Part shown: piece after piece, positions 1 to 11,516 of the stretch | How positions within the stretch are numbered: the stretch's first letter is position 1 | Layout of the letters: every line of letters begins with the position of its first letter | Source of the DNA: Flammulina velutipes | Taxonomy: Eukaryota > Basidiomycota > Agaricomycetes > Agaricales > Physalacriaceae | Assembly: GCA_011800155.1 (NCBI GenBank) | Contig: CM022374.1 | Span: forward strand, 1,736,001 to 1,800,000 | Length of the DNA stretch: 64,000 bases | Direction: 5' to 3' | Translations under genes and position numbers: made by a program | The notes under the pieces: generated by a model | The model's database searches: none | What the model was told of the DNA's origin: nothing | Seen by the model: the letters and a program-made list of their open reading frames with translations, nothing else

Positions 1-488
1 ATAAAGACCACTGTGGGCTATACAGGCGGGAAGAGCGATGCTACGAACCCGGACTACCGTACGGTTTGTAGCGGGGCGACGCAGCACGCCGAGGCGGTGA
101 GGATCGAGTTTGACGAGGACAAGGTGGGGTACGCGGAGCTCGTTGGTTAGTCCCATATCATACCATTCCCTCCCAACCACTTTCTGACTGACCGCAAAAC
201 CCAGAATTCTTCTACCGCACACACGATCCCACGACGCTCAACGCCCAGGGCGGGGACACGGGCACGCAGTACCGTTCTGCGATATTCACGACGACGCCGG
301 AGCAGGCTGAGATTGCGCGTAGCGTTACTGAGAGGATCCAGGCGGAGAGGTTTACGCCGAGGGGGAAGAGTATCGTTACTGAGATTAAGGAAGCGGGGCA
401 TTGGTGGGATGCGGAGGAGTATCATCAGTTGTATTTGTTTAAGAACCCGAGTGGGTATCAGTGTCCTACGCATCGACTGCATTGGTAG
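1..488 (+). CDS. MXR1: Peptide-methionine (S)-S-oxide reductase, 5'-truncated by window edge
   Basis: MsrA repairs proteins by reducing the S-epimer of methionine sulfoxide with thioredoxin as reductant. The visible part opens in frame at base 1 with VGYTGG, then [18 protein letters not shown], and after one intron (146-204, GT..AG) continues with [27 protein letters not shown] and the C-terminal [11 protein letters not shown]. These are hallmark MsrA blocks in the usual order. The catalytic GCFWG block must lie upstream of base 1 and cannot be checked. The end of the protein looks complete. The enzyme is normally cytosolic or mitochondrial in fungi; targeting cannot be judged without the N-terminus. 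Confidence 0.95.
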
Positions 489-1008
489 GCGATGCTTGGA
501 TGCAGACAGATTAATATTGTTACTGGGACAATTCTTCACTGTAGATTTGTGGGTGTTATTTGACTCATGCAAGGCGCGTTAGCGTTTCCTGAACACCATC
601 ATCCATGTCGATCCTCGCAATCCTGATCACCTCGCCTTCATCATCTATGTGACGATTTCTATAAGAACATTGACTCCGACGAACAGGATTCACCTGCATT
701 CTCGCTCTTTCTGTATGGCTTTGCCCGTCTTGACCACGTCAAAAGGCAGTAGCCATTGGGGTAGATCTCAATCATGGAGATGACATCCTTGCGGTTGAGC
801 GCCGTCACGGAAAACCCTTCCGACCAGTTTCGTATCGCCTCAAAAGCTACCCGGCGACGATCTCGATGCACTAGCTATATATTGCCGATATGATAAGTAC
901 GCCACACTATTGGGGCTTTCCATTCACAGTTTTGTTCGCTGCACTTGATTTGCATTAATGGTACACATATCATCTACGAGTCCAATACAAATTCTATACA
1001 TATCCGCT
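489..1008. other. Intergenic, convergent 3' ends
   Basis: This stretch separates the stop of the MsrA gene from the stop of the minus-strand J-protein gene, so it should hold two 3' untranslated regions. An open frame of 70 codons on the minus strand (659-871) has no recognisable domain and I treat it as chance. I see no repeat or RNA gene. Confidence 0.6.
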
Positions 1009-2142
1009 CTAGCAACTAACGCTCCTCCCTCTCATGTACGGCGGTGGCGGAGAAGGTCGAGGAGACGGTAGGGTTCCAGGTGTTCGCACCGTCTGCGGGA
1101 CGTGTGAATAGGTAGTTGGAAGCTGTATAGACATTGAAGTAGAAGTAGGAGCGGATGCTGCTCCCCGCGCAACTGCTGCCTCCCACGCCGACCTCAAAGG
1201 ACCTCCCTCCCTCCGTAAGTTCGTCTCGATGATCATGTTCTCCATCTCCCGTGCGAGTTCATTCACGGCTGAGTCGTCTTGAGGGGGTAATGATAAAGGA
1301 TGAATCGAACGCAGTTCCGTTTGAAGGAGGAGAGAAGCCTCCCGATCGAGTGTGCTCGCCAACGCAGATACTCTATCTGGAGGAGGCGGGGGCAGAAGGA
1401 CCGGAGCGACACGCGAAAGGGCGATAGAGGTGAAGATGAAGAGTTGGTGGAGAAAGAGGATATGCTGGTATGCCACTCGGGTGGGGAATATGTATTCCAG
1501 TATAATGAGCTCCGGTGATACCGATGCGGACAGCAAAAGTGAGGCTTCTGCGACCATGAATGCGACGTAGAGCAGGTAGCGCCAGAACGTGACTGGGCTG
1601 GGTCTGCCGATGGCGGAGAAGAAGAGGAGGGCGAGGAAGGAGACGAGGTGGTAGCCCGAGGATCGCGTGAGGCCGTGCTGGAGGTATTCGCGTGGCGTCG
1701 AGAGATGGGCCCACGTGAGCACATCTGGCCCGAATCTGTCGTATGCAAAACGAACAGCGGGGTCCTTCAGAGCGTCAAAGGCTTTTCTGACGACCATGAA
1801 CGTCTCTGCGCCCTCCTTCCCCACTCTGTCCGGGTGGTAACGTTTGGCAAAGTGCCGAAAGGCAACCTTTAGGCCATTCTCATCGACATCGCTGGATACA
1901 CCCAGAATCTCGTAGAAATTCGGCTGAACGGTGAGCGAGCTTTGTATGAGATTGTATGATAGATATGCGAATACGACAATGGCAAAGGCCCAGCGGTAAT
2001 GGAGCGCATATAGCGGTGAGTGTTTGCCAGGTGGGCGGGGTAGAAGGTTGGTTTGGGTGTAAACGAGGCTGAGCAGCTGTCGAGTTGCAAAGTCTGGCAG
2101 ATACGACCAGCCAGCGAGGCTGAAGACGGTGGAGAGCGCCAT
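1009..2142 (-). CDS. Membrane-anchored DnaJ (J-domain) protein
   Basis: A single-exon gene of 377 residues. An N-terminal hydrophobic segment (about residues 47-65, AFAIVVFAYLSYNLI) is followed by a J domain (about 75-140) starting NFYEILGVSSDV and carrying the HPD motif in KRYHPDRVG, which stimulates Hsp70 ATPase. Several more hydrophobic segments follow, then a Pro/Ser-rich tail. The layout suggests a J-protein co-chaperone tethered to the ER or another organelle membrane, with an Hsp70 as partner; which membrane is not evident. The open frame extends six codons upstream, but only through a TTG, so the ATG at 2142 is taken as start. It is divergent from the uridine kinase gene with about 128 bp between the starts. 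The family is sure, the exact orthologue is not. Confidence 0.88.
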   Translation of the reverse strand: MALSTVFSLAGWSYLPDFATRQLLSLVYTQTNLLPRPPGKHSPLYALHYRWAFAIVVFAYLSYNLIQSSLTVQPNFYEILGVSSDVDENGLKVAFRHFAKRYHPDRVGKEGAETFMVVRKAFDALKDPAVRFAYDRFGPDVLTWAHLSTPREYLQHGLTRSSGYHLVSFLALLFFSAIGRPSPVTFWRYLLYVAFMVAEASLLLSASVSPELIILEYIFPTRVAYQHILFLHQLFIFTSIALSRVAPVLLPPPPPDRVSALASTLDREASLLLQTELRSIHPLSLPPQDDSAVNELAREMENMIIETNLRREGGPLRSAWEAAVARGAASAPTSTSMSIQLPTTYSHVPQTVRTPGTLPSPRPSPPPPYMRGRSVSC

Positions 2143-2270
2143 GTTGTCAGTCCATGACAATGGTGGTGGTGGTGGTAAGAGGACAACCTTTGTTTCTTAC
2201 CATCACGTCGATGCCGGACTCTGCTCGACTAGGCATTGTTGGGACGACTCCTTCTCGACGGGCATCGTTC
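2143..2270. promoter_or_regulatory. Bidirectional promoter, J-protein / uridine kinase
   Basis: Only about 128 bp separate the two divergent start codons, so both promoters and both 5' untranslated regions must lie here or overlap the genes. The stretch includes a run of GGT units near 2160-2175. No specific factor site can be assigned. Confidence 0.5.
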
Positions 2271-4301
2271 ATGTCGCTGAATTCCCAGAAGAATACAATT
2301 CTCGTGTCGCATGGACGTCCGCCATGGTCCGTCGACGGTCGTGTGCCATCTGCCTGCTAAAGCGTTTCGTTAGGTACGACGAGGATGGCAGACGCCTGAC
2401 GGATGCCTTTGTCATTGGCATAGCAGGTTCGTTTACATCGTTGCTTGCGAGCGTACACTGAGCGTCGCACAGGCGGCTCTGGCAGCGGAAAGGTCTGCAC
2501 GCTCTGATTGCCCATTCGTCCTGTGTACCAACAACGCTCGCAAAGACACACGTCGCCAGGCAGATCGTCCGCGCCCTCGGAAACATCCCAAGCATCGTTA
2601 TTCTATCCCAAGACAGCTTCTACAACAGACACACGCCCGAGGAAATCGACCTGGCGAATGCCAGCCTGTTTGACTTTGACCATCCGGATTCTATCGATAT
2701 GGACATGTTCGCTGGGGTGCGCTCAGCTCGTCGTCGTCCATGTTGAACCCGGCTCACAGCGGCCGCAGTGTCTGGGCGATCTCAAGGCTTGCAAGCAGTC
2801 CAACATTCCCGTCTACTCCTTCTCCTCGCACCAGCGCTTGGATGAAACTAAATATCTCTATGGAGCTTCTGTCATTATCAGTGCGCGCCAAACACTCCCA
2901 CGTGCGCGCGCATACACTGACCAAATATACAGCTGAAGGCATCATGGCACTGCAAGACCCAAAGCTGCGCGCGCTCTACGACTTGAAGGTGCTTATCGGC
3001 CCTTTTACCCCGGCGTCGATGCCTACCTCTTTATCTAGGTCTTTGTCAAGTGCGATTCAGATCTGATGCTTGCACGAAGAATCACCAGAGACGTCAAGGA
3101 ACGCGGCCGAAGTGTCGACGGCATCCTCGAGCAATACCTCCGTTATGTCAAGCCCTCCTTTGACAACTTTGTCCAACCTTCATCGGCGCACGCCGACATC
3201 GTTCGTTCCCCGCGTGTCTCGTTTGTGTTCTGCCTCTCAACATGCTACAGATCGTACCAGGGTCAAATAACACTGTGGCCATAGAGCTTATCACTACCCA
3301 CGTCAAGCGCCAAATGGAGGAACGCTCTAATCGTTTTCGACAAAAGATGGCAACTCCCAGACTGAACCCCTCTGGCCCTCCCGCGTTGGAGATAGAGGCT
3401 CTCAATCTGGACGTCTTGAAAATGACTCCCCAAATACATGGTATATTCACCATATTACGCTCTGTGGATACGTCGAGGCAGGATTTCATCTTCTTTGTCG
3501 ATCGCCTGTCGACTATCTTGGTGGAATATGCCATGAAGTATCTGCCGTACGATGGGAAGACAGTAATGACGCCAGTGGGTTCTCTGTGTCATGGAAAGGT
3601 GCAGGATGCTGAGGTACGACTCGTGTTTTGTAACTTTTGGTATTTTACTGATAGGCAGCCGACAGTACGTTTGTGGTGTATGCGTACAACGCTCGTGAGT
3701 CTCTCTTGTACGCTATATTCCCCAAGACGCCAAATCGACATGTAGAGGTGGTGCCCTCGAACGTGGATTCCGAAGAGTCATCAACAATGTGCCCACAGGA
3801 AGTCTTCTCGTCCAGTCTGATTCTACCACCGGCGAACCTCTTCTCCTCCAAGTGAAACTCCCATTATGTGTGCGGCAGAGACACCTCGCCGAGGAGGCGT
3901 ATGTCTTTTTACTCGACGCTCAGGTTAGGAGCACTCATTTGGTTGGTTTCTAAATGCTAATCTTCCGCAGATTGGAACTGGTGCAGCGGCTTTTATGGCG
4001 ATACGTATTCTGCTGGACCATGGAGTACGACAGGAACACATCATATTCGTAACCTTCCTCGTGGCGCGGGGTGGCGGTATCTCGATTTTGAGGCGGGCGT
4101 TCCCAGGAGTGAAGATTGTGTGTGGCGCTGTCGATGATGAGATGGAGGAGGGGTGGTTGAATGGCGAGGATGCCAAAGACGGAGATCGTGGGAGGCAGGT
4201 TTGGTTGATGCAGCCGGGTATGGGGCAGATAGGTGTGTGTCTGACTTTTTTCTTTGCGGACTGTAACTGAGGTTCATTCAGGTGATCGTTATTACTTGTG
4301 A
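2271..4301 (+). CDS. Uridine kinase with C-terminal UPRT-like domain (UCK-like fusion)
   Basis: Salvage enzyme expected to phosphorylate uridine and cytidine to UMP and CMP. The first exon has RPPWYDEDGR. The P-loop IGIAGGSGSGKTHVARQ is built from three exons, the middle one only 20 bases long (2473-2492). Further kinase blocks are QDSFYN, FDFDHPDS, ITEGIMAL and the ARRITRDVKERGRS lid. The second half resembles uracil phosphoribosyltransferase, with TPVGSLCHGK, YVCGVCVQRSGGALERGFRRV and a terminal GDRYYL. The PRPP loop reads DAQIGTGAAA instead of the [10 protein letters not shown] seen in the UPRT gene at 47.5 kb, so this half probably lacks phosphoribosyl transfer, as in animal UCKL1-type proteins. 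About ten introns; the ATG at 2271 gives the family-like N-terminus. Confidence 0.9.
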
Positions 4302-4448
4302 TCTCTTTCGGATTATTTTGGGAAATATACGCGTTGGTTGCATGATGCTTTTCCTCTTTTTTTAGCCAGGCGAGCGGGCCGGGTTGTTGGCTCGTGATGT
4401 TCTGAGAGTACGATATAAGGAAGGGAAGAGCCTTCACATCCCCCGAAA

Positions 4449-5430
4449 ATGTTCGCGTTGGGATTGTCATTGATCTTTGGTAGCCTCTCTTTGGTCTATG
4501 CGGCATCGACGCCTACGTCTTTTGTGTTAATCGGAGATAGTACGACAGCGAACGGGTGAGTGACCGTCCCTCGGAACGTTCATATTCCTGACCTTTCTCG
4601 TACTACATATAGCACTTCACTCAATAGTGGAGGCTGGGGGAATGGATTCTGCGGTTCTCCCGTGAACGGCACGCCGTCTGCACTGGAGGCGAACACACCA
4701 TGTATCAACACGGCGCGGAATGGCGCGACGACGGGCAGTTTCGTCGCTGATGGCTGGTGGGACATATCCGGTATGCCCCCCCTTCCCCCTCCCCCCCACA
4801 TACGCAATACTCATCCCCCTCCCCTCTCCAGTCGCCTCGATCAAAACCCAAGTATCCCAAGGCCGACGAACTTTCGCGACGCTCCAATTCGGGCACAACG
4901 ACCAAAAGGTCGCTTCTCCCGAATCGATGGCTGCGAACCTGACGGGTATGGTTAGGGAGATCCGGGCGTTGGGTGCGGAGCCGATTTTGGTGACGAGTTT
5001 GACGAGGCGTGGGTTTGGAGGTGATGGGAGTGTTGTGGATACGTTGCAGCCTTGGGCGGACGCGACTGTGGAGGTGGCGAAGGAGGAGGGGACGAGGGTT
5101 TTGGAGTTGCATGGGGTGTCGATTGGGTATTGTGAGGCTATTGGGGAGGAGGCGTGTCAGAGATTGAATAAGAGTCCGTCGGATAATACGCGTAGGTGGT
5201 ATGCTTTGACTATGGAGATCTAACTAATTGTGGCGCAGATTTGAACAATCATGGAGCGATCGTGTTCGGGAGGTACTCTCTCGTACTACACTTTCTTAAC
5301 TCTGACTGACTGGCCTGGTCGTAGGATGGTGGCCGACCTAATGGTCGCGGCGTTCCCTCCAAACGACCTCCCTATCATCCCCAACGCGGCTCTCACGTAT
5401 AACATAACTCACGGGATTCCATCGTATTAA
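4449..5430 (+). CDS. Secreted GDSL/SGNH hydrolase, rhamnogalacturonan acetylesterase-like
   Basis: A putative carbohydrate esterase. A signal peptide (about residues 1-18, ending VYAA) is followed by FVLIGDSTTANG, the SGNH block I with the nucleophilic Ser in GDS. Later blocks are GGWGNGF, NTARNGATTGSF, TLQFGHND (block III Asn) and, near the end, DLNNHGA, which supplies the catalytic Asp and His. Four introns at about 4556, 4770, 5192 and 5272 give a protein of about 240 residues, a normal size for CE12-type rhamnogalacturonan acetylesterases that remove acetyl groups from pectin. The substrate is inferred from family resemblance. The gene follows the uridine kinase by about 150 bp on the same strand. 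Confidence 0.85.
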
Positions 5431-5613
5431 CGAGATGCCACAGTTTGCGGAAGGAAGATAGTTATTATGTGTCTATGTACTGATGAATGATAGCGAATGT
5501 CGATGTTACAGATGGGTAGGGGTCCTCTATGAATAGCGAATAGCGAGCGAGTCAGAATTTAATGATGTACAAGTCATGCACTGATGGGAGAGTCGAGACG
5601 GAGGTTAGGAAGT

Positions 5614-8217
5614 CTAGTTGACAGGAAGGTCGGGATGGCACACTGCAAGAGAACTGGACAGCGTAGAGCCTGTGATGTAGAAGTGAGAAATTGACATCCG
5701 CAATCATAATAAAAGTGCGCACCTGGATAGAACCAAAAAGAAACGCCGATGATGATATACAGACCTACAGGAGTTAAGACAACTCTGGATTTACAGAGTG
5801 GAATTTCGAAAACGTACAGATAAGGATGAGGCCCTCGAGCCAATTGGATTTGCCGTCGTTCACGACATAGTTCATCACTTGAACTGTTGAATCCGCCATT
5901 CATTAGAGGCGCTAGATAGAACAATCACAACACACACCTGAGATGTATAGCACGACCGACTCAAAAGGGTCAAACAGCAGCGCCAGAGGTTTCCCAGCGA
6001 TCCAAGCGACAGTCACCATGAACCTAACACAATCATTGGATCAACATATGGAGAGCAAGCAGAACTTCGTACGCACGGGAGGACGAAGAGCGCGGTTTGC
6101 TGTACGGTTCTAAGTTTATCTGGGACCAAAAAAAGGTATGTAACAAACTCACAATCGTAGACCCAACAGCCACGGATATGCTGAACGACAACTGGTCTTT
6201 GTATGAAGTATTGATAGCGCTAGCGCATTCTAAAATAAGGGTAGTGAGTGAGTACAGCCTGGTCCAGAAATAGTGACACGGCCATGGAACTAACCAGCAA
6301 GTGAGCCTACGGCTGGTAGCAATATGAGGCCGACCCATTCCTTGCTCACGGTGGTCGATAACTCGTCCATCGATTCCACCAGCCAATCCGCAGTGAAACC
6401 TACACCCTGCCGAAAAAGCCTCAATGGTCCACACATCTTACGACGCGTACTAGGAAACGCACCACGGTGACAACGGCCAACAACGCCAGAGTCAAAAATA
6501 GGCTGACCTGGGGTTCCTTGCGTTGGTGGAATTCGGGCTCATGTTGTTGGTCGTTCCCAAGTTCCGGTGATTTGTAGTACTCATCATGGACTATCTCGGG
6601 GGAACCTTGATACGTTGAGCCACTGTAGTTTCGGTCTGAATCAGATCCACGAGCCATAGGAATAGCTTTCACGTCAGAGTTGACGAGGCGAACAGTGTCC
6701 GGCGGAGGAATGGATGAAACACTGAGATCTGACGTAGAGGACGATAGGCTCGACGGTTTATAGCTATATGTTTCTTTGAGAGATATCTCGTGAAAACCAG
6801 AGGGGCTGGGAGAGAACGACGTTGTTGATTTATTCTTCCGAAGGTTTTTGAAGATACCGTTGTGATGTTTTTGGCTCTTCGCTGTCTTATCTAGGACAGA
6901 GGGTGAGTAGGGGAATCTATCAATGTTGCATCGCGAGACCGACCTTGATACAGATGATTGTGTGACCATAATTGGAAGACGAGAGATGCCACATAGACTA
7001 AGGCAAGTCAATTCTAGGATATCAGTCCTTCTCAAAGACACTCACTGAACATGAGGACGATGGAAACCTGATGAGGATGATCAGGGAATTGGATATGCGC
7101 ATAACAAAAGGGCTTACACTATGGGACATGTGAAGAATGCTCTGCTTGTGCGAGGCGGACATGACAGTCCCTACAGAGCCACTCATGGCGAAGTGGTACA
7201 CTGCTGGGAGCAATATTGCCCCGACAGAGATGCCCAGGAGCGATATGTTCATCGCATTGGCAGCTGTGCGTTTGTCAGTCGACGATGCACCGGAGATGAG
7301 TTGAATTGGCCTACTCTGGTCAAAGACCTGTTCAGTGTAGCGAACACCACCTGCAAAAAAGCATATACCCAGTACGAGTACTGCACAACAAAAGTAAGAA
7401 TAGGGAAACGGTGAAACATCATCCAGGCTTACGGATACGGCTGAGCATCGATCCAATTACTAAGAGAGTTCGTGAAATTGATGAAAGGATGCCTCTAATC
7501 AAGACTTACAGGTTGACTGGACTATGCGTAGTTCACACTTGCGGAGGGCGGTGGAGGCCACGACAATTTCCACACTGCAATTCATTAGAATTTCGATGTA
7601 TGCGTCTTGGATGAGAACCTACATATTGGCCTAATAGAGGGTTAGTAGGCAAGCGCGCTAAATGAAACGATGAACGTGCCATGCTAGCATTGATCAGTCC
7701 ACTGTTTGAGCCACCCACACGAGCCACAAGCTCGATTGTGGTGAGTTCATGAAGTTGGATCAAAGGAATAAGACCGAGTAATGAGACTGTGGTATTGATC
7801 AGGATGATGAGCGCGAATAGATGGCAGATACAAACAAGAGAATACCCAAGCTCCCGAATCCTCCATTGTCTCTTCGAGAATGAACTACGCCACGCCGTCA
7901 GCAGTCGCCACTAGATACGAAGATGGCTTACCGCGATTGGAACCAGGAGTACGAGTAGATTCAGCCCTAGATAGACGCGTATAAGCTATTGGACACTGGG
8001 AGATAACGGAAGACGGACATGAACGGAATACGATGAGCCGCCAGCCCTTGAAGAGTCTCCGCGCCATGCTTGGCTTCGCATTGACGGCCGGCGTCGCAAA
8101 CAAAGGCAATTGCTGGCTGTTGACATCCAGGCTGGATGTCGAAGCGGACACTCTGAGCGGAGGCGGCGGCGGTGGTGGTGTGAAGCTAGAATGAGCGAGC
8201 GTGGGGTTGTTGTTCAT
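5614..8217 (-). CDS. VCX1: Vacuolar Ca2+/H+ exchanger (CAX/VCX1 type)
   Basis: Antiporter that moves cytosolic Ca2+ into the vacuole against protons. The family shows in LGICFFAGGVRYTEQVF followed by ISLLGISVGAILLPAVYHF, the conserved CAX block after the first alpha repeat, and in the C-terminal NDGKSNWLEG, IIIGVSFWFYPG. The upstream exon reads ELVARVGGSNSGLINAS, at the place of the usual NAxELI filter block. The N-terminus is a hydrophilic Pro/Ser-rich arm. A Ser-rich loop sits mid-protein (minus strand, about 6500-6900). The gene has many small introns, so exon joins in the middle are uncertain. The ATG at 8217 is used; the frame continues three codons upstream from a GTG only. Confidence 0.88.
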
Positions 8218-8663
8218 TGCAGCCACCAGTGACTGGCAGTCAGATATCCGAGTTGAAGTACCAGATGATGGTAAGAGCGCAAGGCTGCGCAGACGCCAAC
8301 CAACGAATACTTATGTTGGCTAAATTAAGATCACGGCCAGAATGTTTCGTTGTCACGTCACAATAGGCTTCGATGCTCCATCATTCAGGCATGTCAACAG
8401 GCTTCGATGTGGCGCTTTCCGCGGGTCTGTGCGCCTTCGATAGCACGCCACGCATGCTGGAAGATTGGCTACATGGACGTCCACATGAGACCACTCGCGA
8501 TCTGTCGTGTGTCTGGATCTCGGCCATCGCGTGCCATCACTGATGCTTGATGAAATAGGTTCCGTCAAAAGAGTCAAGTTAAAATTAACCTGCATGTGAT
8601 ATAACGCCACAGCAAGTTCAATACAACTCTACACACAAAAGTAAATAACAAAGAATGTATAAT
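8218..8663. other. Intergenic between two minus-strand genes
   Basis: This holds the promoter of the Ca2+/H+ exchanger and the 3' untranslated region of the next gene. No conserved reading frame, repeat or RNA gene was recognised. Confidence 0.5.
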
Positions 8664-10286
8664 TTAAACCCCTCCATCTTGCTTTCCCGAATTATAGAAA
8701 TCCACCGACGAGGTTTTGGACTCTTCGCGGGGTTCGTCCTTTGTCACAGGCCAGACGTTGCCATTTTCAACCAGTTCTGCTTCGACACTCAGAAATAGAT
8801 ACACAGCAGAATCATTGCATACTAACCGATGTCGGTGTCGTGCGTGGTGAATTGCTGTCTTGCGACTTGGACTTCCAATGTTGTCGTCTGGAATCGGTTG
8901 ACCGTGACGCCGGCGTTGCTGATGCTCTTCGAATTCTCGGTCGTGTTGTCTTCCATAACATTAACACCTGCGGAAACCACGTCAGCGCCGGTCTTCCCTC
9001 CAGTATAAATAGGAAAACGTACCAGTATCGCGAGCAACCTTGATGATCAAGTTGGACATGGCCATTTCTATGTTCAGCTTCACCATATAAGCGACGGGAT
9101 GCTATACAACGTGGGCGTGAGTATTCATTCGTACAAATCGTCCAACACGTTCACTCACGATCTGCATGTACACAAAATCGTTTCTAAGAGACATCATTCC
9201 TACATTACATTAGTTCCTGTCCGCTGTTAACTGCGCAAATGACCTACCGATGATGAAAACGTCCATGCCCAAGGATACCCAAACGATCTGGGTATTGAAT
9301 CGGACCAGTGGCGCGTATTTTTTCATCTAACAGGACACCGTCAGAATTTACGCATGGAAGCCCGCGAAGAGAGGTGCGCACCCCACCGTGTATCACCAAT
9401 CGTTGCTTGACGGTTCGTATGAAGTACCTAACAGTCGGGTGAGTAACGTTATGAGATGCGACTTGGCAGCCATGGGAGCGTACCAGTTAAGAAGACCGTC
9501 GATGAGTAGGTACATGCATTTCTATCGCGACTTATGAGTGGCTATCCGAAGGAACAATTGAGCGCATACCTCGGTACGATCCCACCACACGTTGATCTCG
9601 GGATACTTGTGGTTGATTTGAAGTTTCGCAGGTACCCAGATGCAGAACACAGATATATTGATTGCCAAAATGATAGCTGCGATCCCGTATCGAAGAGCGT
9701 TCTACAAAGTCCATGTCAGAGAGAGTAGCCTTTGCTAGTAGGAAAAAAGACTCACGCGTTTAGGCTCGCTGGACAAAATGATACACAGGCGATTGACAAT
9801 AATCTGGAGTAAAATCTGTATTTGGAAGGCCCAAATTCTGCATTCGAGAAGATCAGCCTTCGCGTAGAGGACGTGGTGAATACACCTACGCGACAATAAA
9901 GAAAAAGAACCAAAAAGAAGGTTGTATTTTCTTTGCAAGGTATAACCAACAGATTATGGCGTAGATGAGGCAGCTATACAAGGATATAAGCCGAGCATGC
10001 AAGTAACAGAAGCTTCAACTCACACAATGATCTCTCCCCAAATGAGAATAACGTAGGCGTTGATTCGGCGCACACGACGCGTCTCCCGGAGGGCATGGCA
10101 AACGACGAAATACCCAAAACCTAATGTAAACCCAAACGCAAGGGATGCCACTGTGAACGTTAAGCAGTTGAATCGTTCAAACGGAAATAGAAACTCACAG
10201 CTCATGTCCCCAGCCGTCACCTCGAGCTCTACGAAGGGCTTCTCCGTCGGCCAGTACATCATCGGTAGAGTGGGCTCGACCGACAT
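8664..10286 (-). CDS. Fungal multi-pass integral membrane protein, function unknown
   Basis: A conserved fungal family with about seven membrane segments that resembles a receptor or plasma-membrane protein but has no proven role known to me. The N-terminus reads MSVEPTLPMMYW. It is followed by ASLAFGFTLGFGYFVVCHAL (helix 1) and ETRRVRRINAYVILIWGEI. Later blocks are WAFQIQILLQIIVNRLCIIL, then ISVFCIWVPAKLQI-like and WDR..LLIDGLLNW-like stretches. The C-terminal exon ends with EAELVENGNVWPVTKDE and a polar tail. The gene has seven or more short introns. The start at 10286 is the first ATG in the first coding exon. A sensor role would be guesswork. Confidence 0.75.
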
Positions 10287-11516
10287 GTTGAGAGGACACG
10301 AAAAAGAACTTGCCCACACAACTTTCTACGGCACCTTTTAATACTAGTGATCGTTATGCAAATAGCTGACATGCAGGTTCAATGGACATAGGAGCACAGA
10401 CCCCGTTGTGTGTGGCGCCACCACAGGACGTTCGCTGTCAAATCAAATCAAGGCCAACAGCTTTGATGAAAGAATACACCGGGGTCGTTGACCGAGGGAA
10501 AAATCCTATCATCATGTAGACCTTGAGAAGTAGTCGAACGTGGAGGAGTTTGGGAGGAAGACACTGGCTATGGGCTGGGCTACGTCGAATCTACACATTG
10601 TCAGTGTTAGGATGGATGCATATAAATGGACCCTTTTTAATACCAATTAAACCCTGGTCGTACCCCACGGGTCCCGATCTAGACAAAACGCATTGGTATT
10701 TGCTTTGAAGCGTAAGAGTGTGGGAAACCGAGGCGTGTTCAGGAGCAAGAGGAGGTGAGCAAGGTATCCGGTGACTAGGTCATCTTGGTGCTTTTTTCAG
10801 ACACGGAGGGCCGATGGCTGACCAGGCGGAGGGTTCGTAGTCAATTCAACCGCGGCAAACAGAGACGGTATGTATTCACCGTACCACTACCTGAAATAGT
10901 GCATGTCCTTTGAATTCAAGCGGGGTCATGTACTCCCGTTGTGGCTTGATGCAACACTCCTGAATGAGATCGACCAATGAGATAGTTGTGTGGAGAGCCA
11001 ATTGAACCGCACCATTGTCGTCCCACGCAAGGCTCGTCGCCCGTCTCGCCGCCAAATCATTTCATGCCCCGGCGCTGAAAAGAATGAACGTCTGATTCGG
11101 CGTTATCTGTACATGAGCGTTCGTGTTTAAAAGTCAGATAAACACGTGAGCGCCATCATCATGTGTGGCGCAAAGTCCTAGGCGTTTGACGTTCTATTGT
11201 TGGTAGGTAAAGCGTTTCTACAGTTTGTGACATTAAAACTGGGACAAATAACAACCTGAGAATAGACACCAGGCTAATAGATCTATGTAGCCCCCGTTCC
11301 AACATACCATTTCGGGCGTAAAATTTGTGCCCTCACTTAAATTTCCGCTGTTTCCGCAAGGTTCTATCCCCAGTCAATGCCTCATTCTGTAAGAGAAAAA
11401 GAAGAAAAGAAACGATAAGGAGAACTCGAGGTTACAATAAATGTTCATGAGCGTCCACTGTCATAATTTACCCAGCATACATACAATATAGATAAACATA
11501 TAAATCATCCTGCAGA
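10287..11516. other. Long intergenic region, 1.2 kb
   Basis: This lies between the start of the seven-helix protein gene and the stop of the Rho GEF gene, both on the minus strand. The longest open frame (10523-10708, plus) has no recognisable feature. I found no tandem repeat, transposon end or RNA gene by eye. It probably contains the seven-helix gene's promoter and the 3' region of the GEF gene. Confidence 0.5.

Noticed and set aside
659..871. 70-codon open frame, minus strand, next to MsrA
   Set aside because: No domain, no splice context and no signal; lies in a 3'-to-3' gap.
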